64,000 bases of DNA from Nostoc sp. FACHB-152 (GCF_014697475.1 NZ_JACJRV010000020.1:29082-93081); one strand, 5' to 3'; numbered from the stretch's first letter, positions 24,712-34,842 are shown. Notes: generated by a model from the letters alone, not told the origin. Numbers and translations: made by a program.

Positions 24712-25794
24712 CTATTTGAAGGTTCGCCATTTTGCCAACCAGCTTAACAGTTCTCGTTCACTTATGCGTTGTTTGCGGGTGGCTAATTTTAATACTGCAT
24801 CTAGTTCTACGGCACTTGTGCCTGTTTTTTCTTGCCAAACTTGCAGTAATGTTTGCCGTTCTAGCGGTGTTGTCCCTAACCCCAAGGCTTTTTGTAGTTG
24901 GAGTTGTTCTTCTTTACCTACCATTTCGATAACAAAGTCGCTAGATTCGGCTTTTTGCAAGACTGTGGCTAAAGCTTGGATATATGCTTGGCTGTTGTCT
25001 ACAACTTGGGTTTCTAAGGCTATGGGTTTGCCAAAACGCTGATTTTTTGCCCAAATTAACACTAGTAATAAAATTAGTGTTTGCATTAACATAGGTAAGA
25101 CAGGAGTTTGAGCAAAATAACTCAATAAGTCGCTTTCACCTTCACTTTCTCTGACATCAGCATCTTTATAACCGTGAATATATTCATCTACAAATAATTT
25201 ATTGCCTTTCTGCTTGACTAAGCTGGCGAGATATTGGAAGTTACTTAAATTATCCTGATAGGCATTAGCGGCTAAGTAAGGAGTTGTAGAAAAAATTACT
25301 TTGCCTGGATCGCGTTGTTCTTCCCAAACAATAGCACCGAAGCGATCGCCTAAAGAAACTCGCTGCTGTTCCTTTTCATCAATTTTATAACGTCTCCGTG
25401 TGGCAATTTTGACATTACCAAAAGTAGATTGTTGCAGAGAGTGAAAGGTAGCTTCCGTTACAGGTGTTTTAACGCCTAAAATTACCAAAGTATTGCCTTT
25501 TTTGAGAAATTCATGTTCCTCAGACAACAAATAAGGTTCTCTTGGGTAGCTACTCACCCGCAGTAAGGTAATCGGAGTTTTCTCTACCTTCAAATTCTCA
25601 AGCGGCTTTTGCCAACGCTGGATAGCAATATTCTGCTGTTGCATAAAAGCATACCAAGCACCATAGCCGTCAGCAGACCGATTATAAGTAGAGCCAGTGT
25701 AAATTTTAGTATTAGGAGCAGCAACTAAACTCAGTATAATGATGACACCAAGTGCGATCGCTCCTATCCAAGCAATGCGGTTTGAACGTTTCAT
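24712..25794 (-). CDS. DUF4350-domain membrane protein
   Basis: 360 residues. An N-terminal membrane helix (IAWIGAIALGVIIILSLVAA) is followed by a periplasmic or lumenal DUF4350 domain (NRSADGYGAWYAFMQQQNIAIQRW, TLVILGVKTPVTEATF, LFVDEYIHGYKD). A second helix near 233-250 (PMLMQTLILLLVLIWAKNQRFG) precedes a helical cytoplasmic tail. DUF4350 proteins typically sit with MoxR ATPase, DUF58 and DUF4129 genes. Here DUF4129 is directly upstream with 33 bases between, an apparent operon; MoxR and DUF58 lie about 10 kb away on the other strand. Biochemical role unknown. Confidence 0.85.
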   Translation of the reverse strand: MKRSNRIAWIGAIALGVIIILSLVAAPNTKIYTGSTYNRSADGYGAWYAFMQQQNIAIQRWQKPLENLKVEKTPITLLRVSSYPREPYLLSEEHEFLKKGNTLVILGVKTPVTEATFHSLQQSTFGNVKIATRRRYKIDEKEQQRVSLGDRFGAIVWEEQRDPGKVIFSTTPYLAANAYQDNLSNFQYLASLVKQKGNKLFVDEYIHGYKDADVRESEGESDLLSYFAQTPVLPMLMQTLILLLVLIWAKNQRFGKPIALETQVVDNSQAYIQALATVLQKAESSDFVIEMVGKEEQLQLQKALGLGTTPLERQTLLQVWQEKTGTSAVELDAVLKLATRKQRISERELLSWLAKWRTFK

Positions 25795-25827
25795 TGGTGA
25801 TTGGTCAAAAGGCTAAAGGTTGACACT

Positions 25828-26442
25828 TTATACTTTCCGCTCAACAATCTCTTGATAGGCTTGCTGACATTGCTGATAATTTTCTGGCAATATCTCAGCA
25901 TTCCCAAAACACAATTGCTCGTGGGTAGTAATTAAGGTTTCGTAAGGTTGTACTGGGGTGACAGTTGAACTTAGTAATTTTAAATACTCGCCATCTGTGC
26001 GGCTGAATTTGTGAGGTATAAGCTTAGTATCATGCAAGTGTTGCAAGATAGCTAAGTAAAGACAACGACAAGCTTCGCGGTAATTACCCTGACGATAAAA
26101 TTCTTGCGATCGCTCTAACCATAGTGTTACAGATAAATCATTAGCGCGATTTTTACTTGCAGCATCAACAGAATTATTGCCTCTAGATAGCCAAGAATAT
26201 ATATAGGGACTAAATTCTTGCCACAAACGCCAAATCACAAAAGCCGCAAATAAAGCAACTATCAGCCAAAATAAAAAGGTTAGCAAATTACCTAACCAAG
26301 GACTAATTTGCCATCCTGGAGACAAGCGTGATAAAGAATTTTGAAAGCGGTCAAGCTGATATTCTACCCATTCTCCGGCTTGTCGCTGGAATTGAGATAT
26401 CTGCCAACTCCAGCTAGTTTTTTCAAAGGTATCAGTGGACAT
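25828..26442 (-). CDS. DUF4129-domain membrane protein
   Basis: 204 residues. One central membrane helix (about 52-72, LLTFLFWLIVALFAAFVIW) is followed by a C-terminal DUF4129 segment (ERSQEFYRQGNYREACRCLYLAILQHLHD, FSRTDGEYLKLLS, YETLITTHEQLCFGN), which resembles a helical-repeat pair. DUF4129 proteins are regular partners of MoxR/DUF58/DUF4350 sets. It lies between DUF2243 (seven bases upstream) and DUF4350 (33 bases downstream), so the three are probably cotranscribed. Confidence 0.85.
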   Translation of the reverse strand: MSTDTFEKTSWSWQISQFQRQAGEWVEYQLDRFQNSLSRLSPGWQISPWLGNLLTFLFWLIVALFAAFVIWRLWQEFSPYIYSWLSRGNNSVDAASKNRANDLSVTLWLERSQEFYRQGNYREACRCLYLAILQHLHDTKLIPHKFSRTDGEYLKLLSSTVTPVQPYETLITTHEQLCFGNAEILPENYQQCQQAYQEIVERKV

Positions 26443-26449
26443 AGGGAAA

Positions 26450-26929
26450 CTAGTAAGTTTTTTTGCTCTTTTGTAACATTAACCAGCCCACTAGGACAAG
26501 CACCGCCCCAAATACTAAAAATCCTAAATCCCAAGCTAACTGATTCGGCCCTGATTTTACGTGATGGATACCCAAAATTTGGTGGTCAATTATCCCTTCA
26601 ACTACATCAAATAATCCAGCACCAATAAGTATAGAACCAAAAAATGTTTCGGATGACCAATCAACATTTTCACGACCACCGGCGCGCCATAAAAGGATAA
26701 TTCCTGTCACAGTCAACCCAAAGTCTAAGACATGAAACAAACCATCCCATGCCATGTTTAAATCTATATTTGAGTCGTTTGTTAAAGGTTTAACACTACT
26801 AAGCATATGATGCCATTGCAGGATTTGGTGCAATAAAATACCATCAATAAAGCCGCTTAACCCCAGCCCTAAAATGATTCCAGCAATAATCAGTGGTTTT
26901 TGTTGAGGCACAATTTCACTTTTGGTCAT
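26450..26929 (-). CDS. DUF2243 membrane protein
   Basis: 159 residues with four hydrophobic segments (about 14-32, 65-83, 95-110, 130-150). Conserved histidine-rich loops are visible: GFIDGILLHQILQWHHML near the N-terminus and DVVEGIIDHQILGIHHV in the third segment. These internally similar GxxDxxxxHQIL..HH repeats are the DUF2243 signature and suggest metal or haem binding, though no function is established. First gene of the DUF2243-DUF4129-DUF4350 group; the next gene starts seven bases on. Confidence 0.85.
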   Translation of the reverse strand: MTKSEIVPQQKPLIIAGIILGLGLSGFIDGILLHQILQWHHMLSSVKPLTNDSNIDLNMAWDGLFHVLDFGLTVTGIILLWRAGGRENVDWSSETFFGSILIGAGLFDVVEGIIDHQILGIHHVKSGPNQLAWDLGFLVFGAVLVLVGWLMLQKSKKTY

Positions 26930-27219
26930 GATTTTTTATTCACATATAAGTTTTGTTATCACAATAAATTTTTATCTCAGAGATATCTTCTATCTTTTGG
27001 TATTACCTGTTTTTAGAGGATGTCTGAAAACTTTTTGATGTTGTATTTAAGACTTGTAGATACCCCTAGCTGAAACCGCTAATTTTATCTTTGATTTCAA
27101 AAGTTTGTCGTTGATTGACTTTTTTGGTTGATTACTTTGTCCTGAGGGTACATACTCAACTGCGAGATTGATGGTAGTTTATTTTTGCAATCTCCTTTAT
27201 TCCAATCGCTATAGAAGCT

Positions 27220-27858
27220 ATGACACTTAATTTATATTTCCTGCGACATGGAGAAACTACTTTTAGTCAAACTGGTAATTTCTGCGGTAAAACTGATGCC
27301 CAGTTGACAACAGAAGGGATACAGATGGCAGAGAGTTTTGCTGATGTTTATAAAAAATTGAAGTGGGAAGCTGTTTATGTTAGCCCGATGAAGCGAACAA
27401 TTGCAACTGCCAAGCCATTTTGCGATGCTATCGGTATGGATATGCAGTTGCGTGACGGGCTGAGAGAAGGTAGTTACGGCGAATGGGAAGGTAAGAGTAA
27501 ATCGTTTGCCCAAGAGAATTACGCCGAGAACTATATAAAATGGTTGACCGAACCTGCTTGGAATGCACCATTAGGTGGAGAAACTGCGGTAGATATTGCT
27601 AACCGTTCTATGCCTGTAATTGCTGAAATTCAAGAAAAATATCCCCAAGGTAATGTTTTAGTAGTTTCCCATAAAGCGACGATTCGGATTATGCTTTGCA
27701 GTTTACTGGGAATTGATTTGGGACGTTATCGCTATCGGGTGAATATTTTGGTCGCGTCGGTAAGTATGGTGAAATTTGACGTTAATGGCCCTTTGTTAGA
27801 AATATTAGGCGATCGCCATCATATGCCAGATCATATTCGTACTCGTCCGGGAACATAA
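27220..27858 (+). CDS. Histidine phosphatase (phosphoglycerate mutase-like)
   Basis: 212 residues. It begins with the phospho-acceptor motif LRHGETTFSQTGNFCGKTDAQLT (His near residue 10) and has the second catalytic His in VLVVSHKATIRIML near 150. The substrate-facing EGSYGEWEGK segment is present near 83. Family members include cofactor-dependent phosphoglycerate mutase, sugar-phosphate and alpha-ribazole phosphatases. The length and sequence fit the broad phosphatase branch rather than the glycolytic enzyme, so the substrate stays open. Confidence 0.9.
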   Translation: MTLNLYFLRHGETTFSQTGNFCGKTDAQLTTEGIQMAESFADVYKKLKWEAVYVSPMKRTIATAKPFCDAIGMDMQLRDGLREGSYGEWEGKSKSFAQENYAENYIKWLTEPAWNAPLGGETAVDIANRSMPVIAEIQEKYPQGNVLVVSHKATIRIMLCSLLGIDLGRYRYRVNILVASVSMVKFDVNGPLLEILGDRHHMPDHIRTRPGT

Positions 27859-28352
27859 TTGGTAAAGAAAAAGGATTAGATTTTTTAAATCTTGAACAAT
27901 CAGGTATTAAGCTAATTGCTGAAAAGCGTGATATTTGTTTTGCAGTGATTGACCAATTAAGTAGGTCAAACTAATTAAACATTAAACAACAATAGTGGCG
28001 TATCTAACCTAAAATAGTGCATAAAATTACCTCTTGTGGTGTGGGCATCCTGCCCGCAACGGAGGGGCTAGAAGCCCATTCCACAAGACATTTATAATGC
28101 AACGCTTTAGCCTAGATACACCCTACCTTTTATGTTTTTGAGTTTGAGTTACTCTTGCTTGTTGACTTGCAAAAATTAAAAGCCTGAGATACCCAATTTA
28201 TTAAAGAAGTCGGGTATCTCGTTATTTATACGTAATTAACTAATAATATTGAACTGATTATTACTTAATATTACAGTTATAGCCTAGCATTAACTAATAC
28301 TAAAATATAAAGTACGTAAGTTAATTTCCTTTTTCAATTTCTAGTTATCAAT
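27859..28352. other. Intergenic region with repeats and a possible gene remnant
   Basis: Just after the phosphatase stop, a short reading frame without a start (about 27860-27974, containing LDFLNLEQSGIKLIAEKRD) has coding-like composition and may be a gene remnant. An interspersed inverted repeat sits at 28032-28087 (arms CTTGTGGTGTGGGC and GCCCATTCCACAAG, 12 of 14 paired). A hairpin with perfect arms GAGATACCC/GGGTATCTC lies at 28186-28220. The rest is AT-rich leader DNA for lemA. Confidence 0.5.
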
Positions 28353-28928
28353 ATGCCAACTATTTTGCTAGCACTAGTACCAATATTTATAATAATTTTT
28401 GTAATTGGATTTATTATTGGCTTATACAATAAATTAATTCAAAGAAAAAATCAGGTTGAGCAAGCATTTGCTACTATTGACGTGTTACTGCAAAAAAGAT
28501 GGGATTTAATACCGAATCTTGTAGCGGTTGCTCAAAATTATATGCAATTTGAGAAAAGCACTTTAACAGAGATTGCCAAACTCAGAACCAGAGCAATATC
28601 AGAAAGATTAAATGATAACACAAGAATAGCTCTAGAAAATCAAATCTCTAGAAATTTAGGTAATATTACAGTAGCAATAGAAGCATATCCTGAACTCAAA
28701 ACTAATGAAAATTTTCTTCAGTTGCAGTATTCACTTAATGAAATTGAAGAACAAATTTCAGCAGCCAGAAGATTTTATAATACTGCCGTAACCGAATATA
28801 ACAATGCTGTGGAAATGTTTCCTACTAACTTGTTTGCATCGTGGATGAACTATCGCTTAAAGGTACAATTCCAAACATCGCCACAAGAAAGACAAAATGT
28901 GAATGTCAGAAATCTGTTCAATCCATAA
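28353..28928 (+). CDS. LemA family protein
   Basis: 191 residues. One N-terminal membrane helix (LVPIFIIIFVIGFIIGLY) is followed by the LemA helical core (NKLIQRKNQVEQAFATIDVLLQKRWDLIPNLVAVAQNY, then a long helix ending ARRFYNTAVTEYNNAVEMFPTN and a final FASWMNYR). The length is typical. LemA proteins are membrane-anchored with an external helical bundle; the role is not settled. The next gene, 38 bases downstream, has a DUF3137-like end, a recurrent LemA partner. Confidence 0.92.
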   Translation: MPTILLALVPIFIIIFVIGFIIGLYNKLIQRKNQVEQAFATIDVLLQKRWDLIPNLVAVAQNYMQFEKSTLTEIAKLRTRAISERLNDNTRIALENQISRNLGNITVAIEAYPELKTNENFLQLQYSLNEIEEQISAARRFYNTAVTEYNNAVEMFPTNLFASWMNYRLKVQFQTSPQERQNVNVRNLFNP

Positions 28929-28966
28929 ACCATAGTGTAATTTATAAAATTTTATAGGAAAGTTTT

Positions 28967-30880
28967 ATGCTAATTGATTTAGAATTATTTCAATCAGGAT
29001 TAGAAGCTCTAAAGCAAGAGCGTTATTCAGACGCAGTCAGTTTTTTAGAAAATTTTTGTCAAATCTGCGAAACAATTCCTGACAAGAAATGTAAGGAATT
29101 TTTTGAGGCACAAGCAGCTTTAGTCAAAGCATATAATCTGACAGGACAACATCACGAAGCGCGTTTGCGCTGTCAGCAACTAGCAGAAAGTGACAATCCC
29201 CAAATTCAGGCTTGGGCGCAACGAATTTTGAAATCTTTACCTGCTGAATCTGCGGTAGCAACTCCAGCAGATAGCAGTCGGACACTGTTAACATCCGAAC
29301 AAGCATCCGAATTACTTGCAACCGGAAGTAAAGCATTAAAATTTCGTCGCTATGATGACGCTGTGAAAGCCTTAGAGGAGTTTTGCCAAGGAACTGATAC
29401 AGCCGTAAAAAACTATGAACAGGCGCAAATGTGGCTGGTTAAAGCTTATAAAGGAAATGAACAAGTAGAACAAGCGATCGCACTTTGTCAACAACTGACA
29501 AATAGTAATCAAGAAGTAACGCAGATTTGGGCGCGACAATTTCTTTCAACTTTATCACCAACTTCGGCTACTTACACATCATCAGAAACAGCTTCAGAAT
29601 CAACTTCTCAACCGCAATCTCAAAACATACAGCCAGAAGAAAAAGCTGCTAATGTCAAAATGACAATGAGAAGTTTAAATGACTTCCAACTATTTTGTCA
29701 AAATAATTTATTAGATGATTTAAAAAAGTTTGAGGAAGTTAGAAAACTAACGATAAAATCTGTACTAGTTGTTAGTATTATTATATTTATTATTGTTGGC
29801 ATTCTGATCAAGTTATTTCCGTTACAATATATTATTTTCTGTTTTGTTTCCAAAATTACTCCACCATATTTACTCATATTTTTATTTTTATTAGGATTTT
29901 TATCATGTTTATGGGGCTGGATAGCTTTTTATACTTCTGCCACAGAAACTTATACTAGCGGATTTAAATCCAAAATTATTCAAAAGATTTTTGATTTTAT
30001 TAATACTAATCAAAATTTGACTTATTCTAGTTATGCCTCAGAAGCAGATAATCAATATACTATGTCTGCTTTCCTTCATAGCCAGATTTTTCCAACTCTC
30101 TTAAAACCCAACAAATTACAGCAAAATGAATGTATTTATGGCAACGTTAATGAAACACTCATCTTTTTTTCTGAAATTAGTGCAGAAGTAGAATTACAGC
30201 ATCATTGGGTAAAGTATCTGACATTTTCTAAACATTTAAATATGCTACATAGCATGATGATACCTGGGTTTATAACTAGAATGATTTTTGGAGCTTTTCT
30301 GCCATTATATTGTATATTATTGTTAATCAAGTTAATTAAAAGTATTCCTTATATAACTAGTAGAGTAGTGCGAGGTAGAAACATAAGTTATGAAAATTTT
30401 CAAGAAGAAGTTTTAAAAAACGAAGTAACTAGAAAAACGATATTTAAAGGATTATTTTTTCAAGCTGAGTTTAATAAAAATATTAGTGGTAGAACTATAG
30501 TTTTACCAACTTTATTAAATACAAATCTTCATGCTTTAAACAATAGAAAAGAAAAAGTCATTAAATTAGAAGATCCGGAATTTGCCAAATTCTTTACTGT
30601 TTACGGGGATGATCAAGTAGAAGCGAGATATGTTTTATCTACAAATTTAATGGCAAAGTTAGTTAAATTTAGAAAAAAAGCTAAGAAAAATTTTTATGTG
30701 TCATTTGTAGAAAACATGATATACATAGCTATTGATTATCCAGATGAAATTTTTGAGCCTAAACTTTTTACAACTATGTTAAGCTTTGCCCCGATGCGAG
30801 AATATTTTGAAAGTATCCAACTGATGCTGGACATTGTTGAAGATTTGAATCTCAACAAACATATTTGGAAAAAAAATTAA
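28967..30880 (+). CDS. Membrane protein with N-terminal helical repeats and DUF3137-like C-terminal domain
   Basis: 637 residues. Residues 1-200 hold two similar helical units (GLEALKQERYSDAVSFLENFCQ and GSKALKFRRYDDAVKALEEFCQ), each ending in a QxWAxxxL helix: TPR-like repeats. Two membrane helices follow at about 267-285 and 297-318. The C-terminal half matches DUF3137 (GLFFQAEFNKNISGRTIVLP, EDPEFAKFFTVYGDDQVEARYVLS, VSFVENMIYIAID). DUF3137 proteins commonly follow lemA, as here, so the two probably form a membrane complex. The N-terminal repeats are an addition to the usual DUF3137 layout. Confidence 0.8.
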   Translation: MLIDLELFQSGLEALKQERYSDAVSFLENFCQICETIPDKKCKEFFEAQAALVKAYNLTGQHHEARLRCQQLAESDNPQIQAWAQRILKSLPAESAVATPADSSRTLLTSEQASELLATGSKALKFRRYDDAVKALEEFCQGTDTAVKNYEQAQMWLVKAYKGNEQVEQAIALCQQLTNSNQEVTQIWARQFLSTLSPTSATYTSSETASESTSQPQSQNIQPEEKAANVKMTMRSLNDFQLFCQNNLLDDLKKFEEVRKLTIKSVLVVSIIIFIIVGILIKLFPLQYIIFCFVSKITPPYLLIFLFLLGFLSCLWGWIAFYTSATETYTSGFKSKIIQKIFDFINTNQNLTYSSYASEADNQYTMSAFLHSQIFPTLLKPNKLQQNECIYGNVNETLIFFSEISAEVELQHHWVKYLTFSKHLNMLHSMMIPGFITRMIFGAFLPLYCILLLIKLIKSIPYITSRVVRGRNISYENFQEEVLKNEVTRKTIFKGLFFQAEFNKNISGRTIVLPTLLNTNLHALNNRKEKVIKLEDPEFAKFFTVYGDDQVEARYVLSTNLMAKLVKFRKKAKKNFYVSFVENMIYIAIDYPDEIFEPKLFTTMLSFAPMREYFESIQLMLDIVEDLNLNKHIWKKN

Positions 30881-30950
30881 TAGTTATACAGTTTAAGCGA
30901 AGAACACTTTAATGTTAGAGATGATTTATAAAGTAAAGGTGAAATTGTAG

Positions 30951-30978
30951 GGTGCGTTATAGCAACGCTTAACGCACC
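30951..30978. repeat. GGTGCGTTA interspersed palindrome
   Basis: Arms GGTGCGTTA and TAACGCACC around a ten-base loop, in the spacer between convergent genes. This short palindrome recurs in cyanobacterial intergenic DNA. No T-run follows, so I call it a repeat rather than a terminator. Confidence 0.55.
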
Positions 30979-31058
30979 GAGAGAAGGAGTGAGTTACAAA
31001 TCCTATAGATACTTCTAAATTTTGACTCTTGGGTGCTGAATTCTTACAAATTGTGTTT

Positions 31059-32111
31059 TTAAGAGAACTCTATCGTTTCGACAAATGACAAAATATTATC
31101 CTTAACATATTCAGCTTCTTCTTCAAGTTCAGCAGGAATTTCACCATTTAAAAAGTTGCGTTGATTGCTAACTATATACAAAAACTCACCATTAATAAAA
31201 GCTAGCAAGCCTCGGTATGCATCTAATCTTGTTGAATTTCCATTATTTTCTTGTTGTGATATTGTCGAACCTTTAGGCAGATCAACTAATGCGTAATATG
31301 CTCCCGCAAAGATGTCTTCTAGATATTCACTATATTTAACTTGGGCATTTGCTACATTAGTAAAAATTGCTTGAGGGACATACTTTTCTACTAATATTGT
31401 TTGCAAATATTCTTTCTGACCTTGAGATTCTAGTTCCTCTAACTGTTCTGGAGGGATAGGATAATAATCAATGCGCAGCAAAGTACCAAAGTCATCAGAA
31501 AAGCCAACTACTCCTTCTTGAGTTTGAATTTTTCCTCCCTGCTCTGCATCAACGGGAATCGGAACTGTAAAATTTCCTAAAGGCGATTCATATACATCGT
31601 CAGTATATTCTTCTAGTCTGGTTGTGTCATTGTCGTCATCAAGGTAATCTTCATCTTCTGCTGCTTGAAAGGCAGAAATGATTTCTTTGACGATTTCGTC
31701 TGCTTCTTCATCTTCTAGTTCTAAAGATGTTTGTAGCTGTTTTAGGAAAGGTTGTTTATCTTTAGGGATATTCAATTCTTCTTCATCTAAAAGTGCAACT
31801 ACGCCAGCCGCAAAACCATCTAATACTAAATCTTCAGTCAGGGATTCATTAGCGGTGTTAAATAAAGGCCCGATTCCTGCTGTTTCTGCAATCCCTATCA
31901 GTCTATCGACTATTTCGATAATTTCATCTTCTGAGTATTCCTCAAAAACCTCAAATTCCCAAAGAATACCTGCTAAACCTTCGGGATCAATTTCTTCAGC
32001 CGAAGCATCTGCAATTGCAGTTACTACCGCGATCGCTGCTACAGCTTCTTCTGGAGTTAGGACTTGTTCTAGTGTCTTTTGTGAATTAAAAACTTTGTCA
32101 TATTTAGTCAT
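31059..32111 (-). CDS. Acidic protein with TerB-like N-terminal domain
   Basis: 350 residues, strongly acidic. Residues about 15-155 look like a helical TerB-like domain (TPEEAVAAIAVVTAIADASAEEID, EYSEDEIIEIVDRLIGIAE, LVLDGFAAGVVALLDEE). An acidic linker follows (AAEDEDYLDDDNDTTRLEEY). Residues about 185-348 form a second, beta-rich domain (ESPLGNFTVPIPVD, RIDYYPIPPEQLEEL, GAYYALVDLPKGS, YRGLLAFINGEFLYIVSNQ) that I cannot assign. TerB-like domains occur in stress and membrane-associated systems, but there are no other ter genes here. Monocistronic. Confidence 0.65.
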   Translation of the reverse strand: MTKYDKVFNSQKTLEQVLTPEEAVAAIAVVTAIADASAEEIDPEGLAGILWEFEVFEEYSEDEIIEIVDRLIGIAETAGIGPLFNTANESLTEDLVLDGFAAGVVALLDEEELNIPKDKQPFLKQLQTSLELEDEEADEIVKEIISAFQAAEDEDYLDDDNDTTRLEEYTDDVYESPLGNFTVPIPVDAEQGGKIQTQEGVVGFSDDFGTLLRIDYYPIPPEQLEELESQGQKEYLQTILVEKYVPQAIFTNVANAQVKYSEYLEDIFAGAYYALVDLPKGSTISQQENNGNSTRLDAYRGLLAFINGEFLYIVSNQRNFLNGEIPAELEEEAEYVKDNILSFVETIEFS

Positions 32112-32913
32112 AATTGCTACATCCGTTGCTGAATTACTAGTTTTGTTAAAGTGTAACGACTTAAAATTTCAATTCGACTAATTCATCTGGCATTTTATTT
32201 GTATTAAATCTGCTTCCCTTTTCTCATCCTCCAGATGAAACATCTACAGAATAATTAGCTATGTTGTCTCACAACTTCGCTCAACTCACAATTAGGCAAA
32301 AATTTTGGGTTAATTTGAGAACTCTATCCCTCCTGAATCTTCCTCGGTCATGATATCACCAGTTCTCAGCAATACACTTTGATTTTCATAGTTGCATTCA
32401 ATCATTTATCTACTGCTAAATGATTACCATAAAAATTCCATTTATAATTTTTTTTAACACTTCTATAAATTCTCTCATCAGCAAACAAAAAATCTCGAAA
32501 GCAGTCAGCGATCGCTACATTGAGCAGCTATAGCAATCCTATTTTATTTCTAAAGTACTGTTTGAAGCAGTGAGTAGATTTATTTGTAATTCATTTAAGA
32601 CTGTTGTACATCCGTTAAGCCAAGGTTAACAAGTATTGCTAAATCCAATATTTCAATATCAATCCACAGGCTGTTTTTTAGAATTTTGTATCAAAGAAGC
32701 TTGACATTGTTTTTATAAACACAATTTTTAGGATTAATTAATATTGTTGAAAAAATCAGATAAATTGGCTGCTACATCCTTTAATTTTTATCCTCTAGCA
32801 AAAGAAGTATATCTAACGATAGAAATATAAACTAGCTATTGATAGATTCTCTTTACCACGAGAAGGATGGCATAATACCGAGGCGTGAAGTAACACACAG
32901 TAAATAAAATTTT
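32112..32913. other. 800-base intergenic region, no gene seen
   Basis: AT-rich DNA between the divergent TerB-like and amylase genes. No ORF with a recognisable protein, no tRNA-like fold and no tandem repeat was found. One HIP1-like site (GCGATCGC) lies near 32507. It presumably contains both promoters. Confidence 0.5.
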
Positions 32914-34842
32914 ATGGTACAAACACCTCCTTCTCAATTCTCTCCAGAGCAATATCAAGTTGAGTCATCAACAGCAGAAGTAGAAGCAATTATCCAAACA
33001 CCGCCATCAGATACAGAGCTTGACCTAGAATTTCTTTACACTAGAGATATTGAATTTCGCCAAGAAACAATTTACTTTCTGGTTGTAGATCGCTTTTTTG
33101 ATGGTGATCCCGACAATAGTGAAGGGATTAACTCAGAACTTTATGACCCCACCGGGCAAGACTGGGGTAAGTATTGGGGCGGCGACTTACAAGGTGTAAT
33201 TGAAAAATTAGACTATCTCAAAAACATGGGAGTTACTGCTGTTTGGTTAACTCCTTTATTTGAGCAAGTAGAAGAATTATTTGTAGGAAATGCAGCCATA
33301 CATGGCTATTGGACAAAAGATTTTAAACGCCTAAATCCTCGCTACATTGCTAAAGATGAAAACCCTTCTTTAAACGAGACTCAAGAAACTAGAAATACGA
33401 CATTTGATCGGTTAATTACAGAGTTGCACAAGCGCAATATGAAGCTAGTGCTAGATATTGTTTGTAACCACAGTACCCCTGATACTAGCGGTAGCAAAGG
33501 CGAATTGTATGACGATGGCGTAAAAATTGCTGACTTTAATAACGATGTCAATAATTGGTATCACCATTATGGTGAAGTGCAGAACTGGGAAGATGATTGG
33601 CAAGTGCAGAACTGTGAATTGGCTGGTTTGGCAACCTTCAATGAAAACAACATTGAATATCGTGACTACATCAAGTCAGCCATTAAACAATGGCTAGACA
33701 GAGGTGTAGATGCACTGCGGGTAGACACTGTTAAACATATGCCCATCTGGTTTTGGCAAGAATTTACGGGCGATATGTACAACCACAGACCAGATGTATT
33801 TATTTTTGGCGAATGGATTTACAGTCATCCTGGTGACGATCGCTCGGTGGAATTTGCCAATAATTCTGGGATGACGATGTTAGACTTTGGGTTATGTGTA
33901 GCGATTCGCGCCGCCCTCGCCCAAGGTTCAGAAAATGGATTTCAGACAATTCAATACATTTTTGATGAAGACCATCGCTACAACGGTGCAACCGAGTTAA
34001 TTACCTTCATCGATAACCACGATATGCCGCGCTTTCAATCGCTGAACCCCGATCCGGCGATGTTGAAAGTTGCGATCGCCTTAATTATGACATCGCGTGG
34101 CATTCCCTGTATTTATTACGGTACAGAACAGTATCTCCATAACGACACCGATGGCGGTAACGACCCATACAACCGCCCAATGATGGAAAAATGGGACAAC
34201 GATACAGAAGTTTATCGTTGCATTAGATTGCTGTCAGGCTTACGGCGACTGAACCCCGCCATCTCAATGGGTAGCCATTGGCAAAAATATCTTACCCCCG
34301 ATGTTTACTGCTACGTGCGCCGCTATCGTGATTCCTTGTGCTTCGTCGCCCTCAACCGGGGTGGCGAAGTGACATTACCAGAAGTAGATACAGAACTACC
34401 CGAAGGCGAACATACTTGTGTCATCACCCGCAATAAATATGAAGTCAAAGATGGTAAAATTGCCAACTTGCAGCTAGAAGAACGGGGAGTAATTGTCCTT
34501 AGCCACGTTGGCGAGAGAATCAAAGGACAAACCATTGTGCGCGTCCAACTCAACGGCGTACAAACCCAACTAGGTGAAACAATTGTGGTGATGGGTGACT
34601 GTCCAGAGTTAGGCAATTGGGATATCGCCAAAGCCTATCCCTTGGAATACATCAACACTAATACTTGGTTTGCTGAAATTCCCTTTAACGAAAGTGCAGG
34701 CAAACTAATTAGTTATAAATATGCCATGTGGCGCGAAGGGCGATCGCCACTCCGCGAAAACATCACACCCCGTCGTTGGGTAGTCGCCAAAGAAGGCACA
34801 GTCAAATGGCGTGACACTTGGGCATCGGGGCGAGAGTCTTAG
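32914..34842 (+). CDS. Alpha-amylase family glycoside hydrolase (GH13) with C-terminal CBM20
   Basis: 642 residues. All four GH13 catalytic regions are visible: DIVCNHS near 181, GVDALRVDTVKH with the nucleophile Asp near 271, FGEW with the acid/base Glu near 300, and FIDNHD near 364. The start (IYFLVVDRFFDGDPDNS, WGGDLQGVIEKLDYL) resembles cyclomaltodextrin glucanotransferase or maltogenic amylases. Residues about 545-640 are a starch-binding CBM20 (QTQLGETIVVMGDCPELGNWD, ISYKYAMWREG). No signal peptide is seen, so it probably acts on intracellular glycogen. The exact product (hydrolysis or cyclodextrin transfer) cannot be told from sequence. Confidence 0.92.
   Translation: MVQTPPSQFSPEQYQVESSTAEVEAIIQTPPSDTELDLEFLYTRDIEFRQETIYFLVVDRFFDGDPDNSEGINSELYDPTGQDWGKYWGGDLQGVIEKLDYLKNMGVTAVWLTPLFEQVEELFVGNAAIHGYWTKDFKRLNPRYIAKDENPSLNETQETRNTTFDRLITELHKRNMKLVLDIVCNHSTPDTSGSKGELYDDGVKIADFNNDVNNWYHHYGEVQNWEDDWQVQNCELAGLATFNENNIEYRDYIKSAIKQWLDRGVDALRVDTVKHMPIWFWQEFTGDMYNHRPDVFIFGEWIYSHPGDDRSVEFANNSGMTMLDFGLCVAIRAALAQGSENGFQTIQYIFDEDHRYNGATELITFIDNHDMPRFQSLNPDPAMLKVAIALIMTSRGIPCIYYGTEQYLHNDTDGGNDPYNRPMMEKWDNDTEVYRCIRLLSGLRRLNPAISMGSHWQKYLTPDVYCYVRRYRDSLCFVALNRGGEVTLPEVDTELPEGEHTCVITRNKYEVKDGKIANLQLEERGVIVLSHVGERIKGQTIVRVQLNGVQTQLGETIVVMGDCPELGNWDIAKAYPLEYINTNTWFAEIPFNESAGKLISYKYAMWREGRSPLRENITPRRWVVAKEGTVKWRDTWASGRES

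Noticed and set aside
27860..27974. Start-less frame containing LDFLNLEQSGIKLIAEKRD
   Set aside because: Coding-like but too short and lacking a start codon; mentioned as a possible remnant only.
31678..32181. 167-codon plus-strand ORF rich in Ser
   Set aside because: Antisense shadow of the acidic TerB-like gene; the Ser runs mirror Glu/Asp codons.
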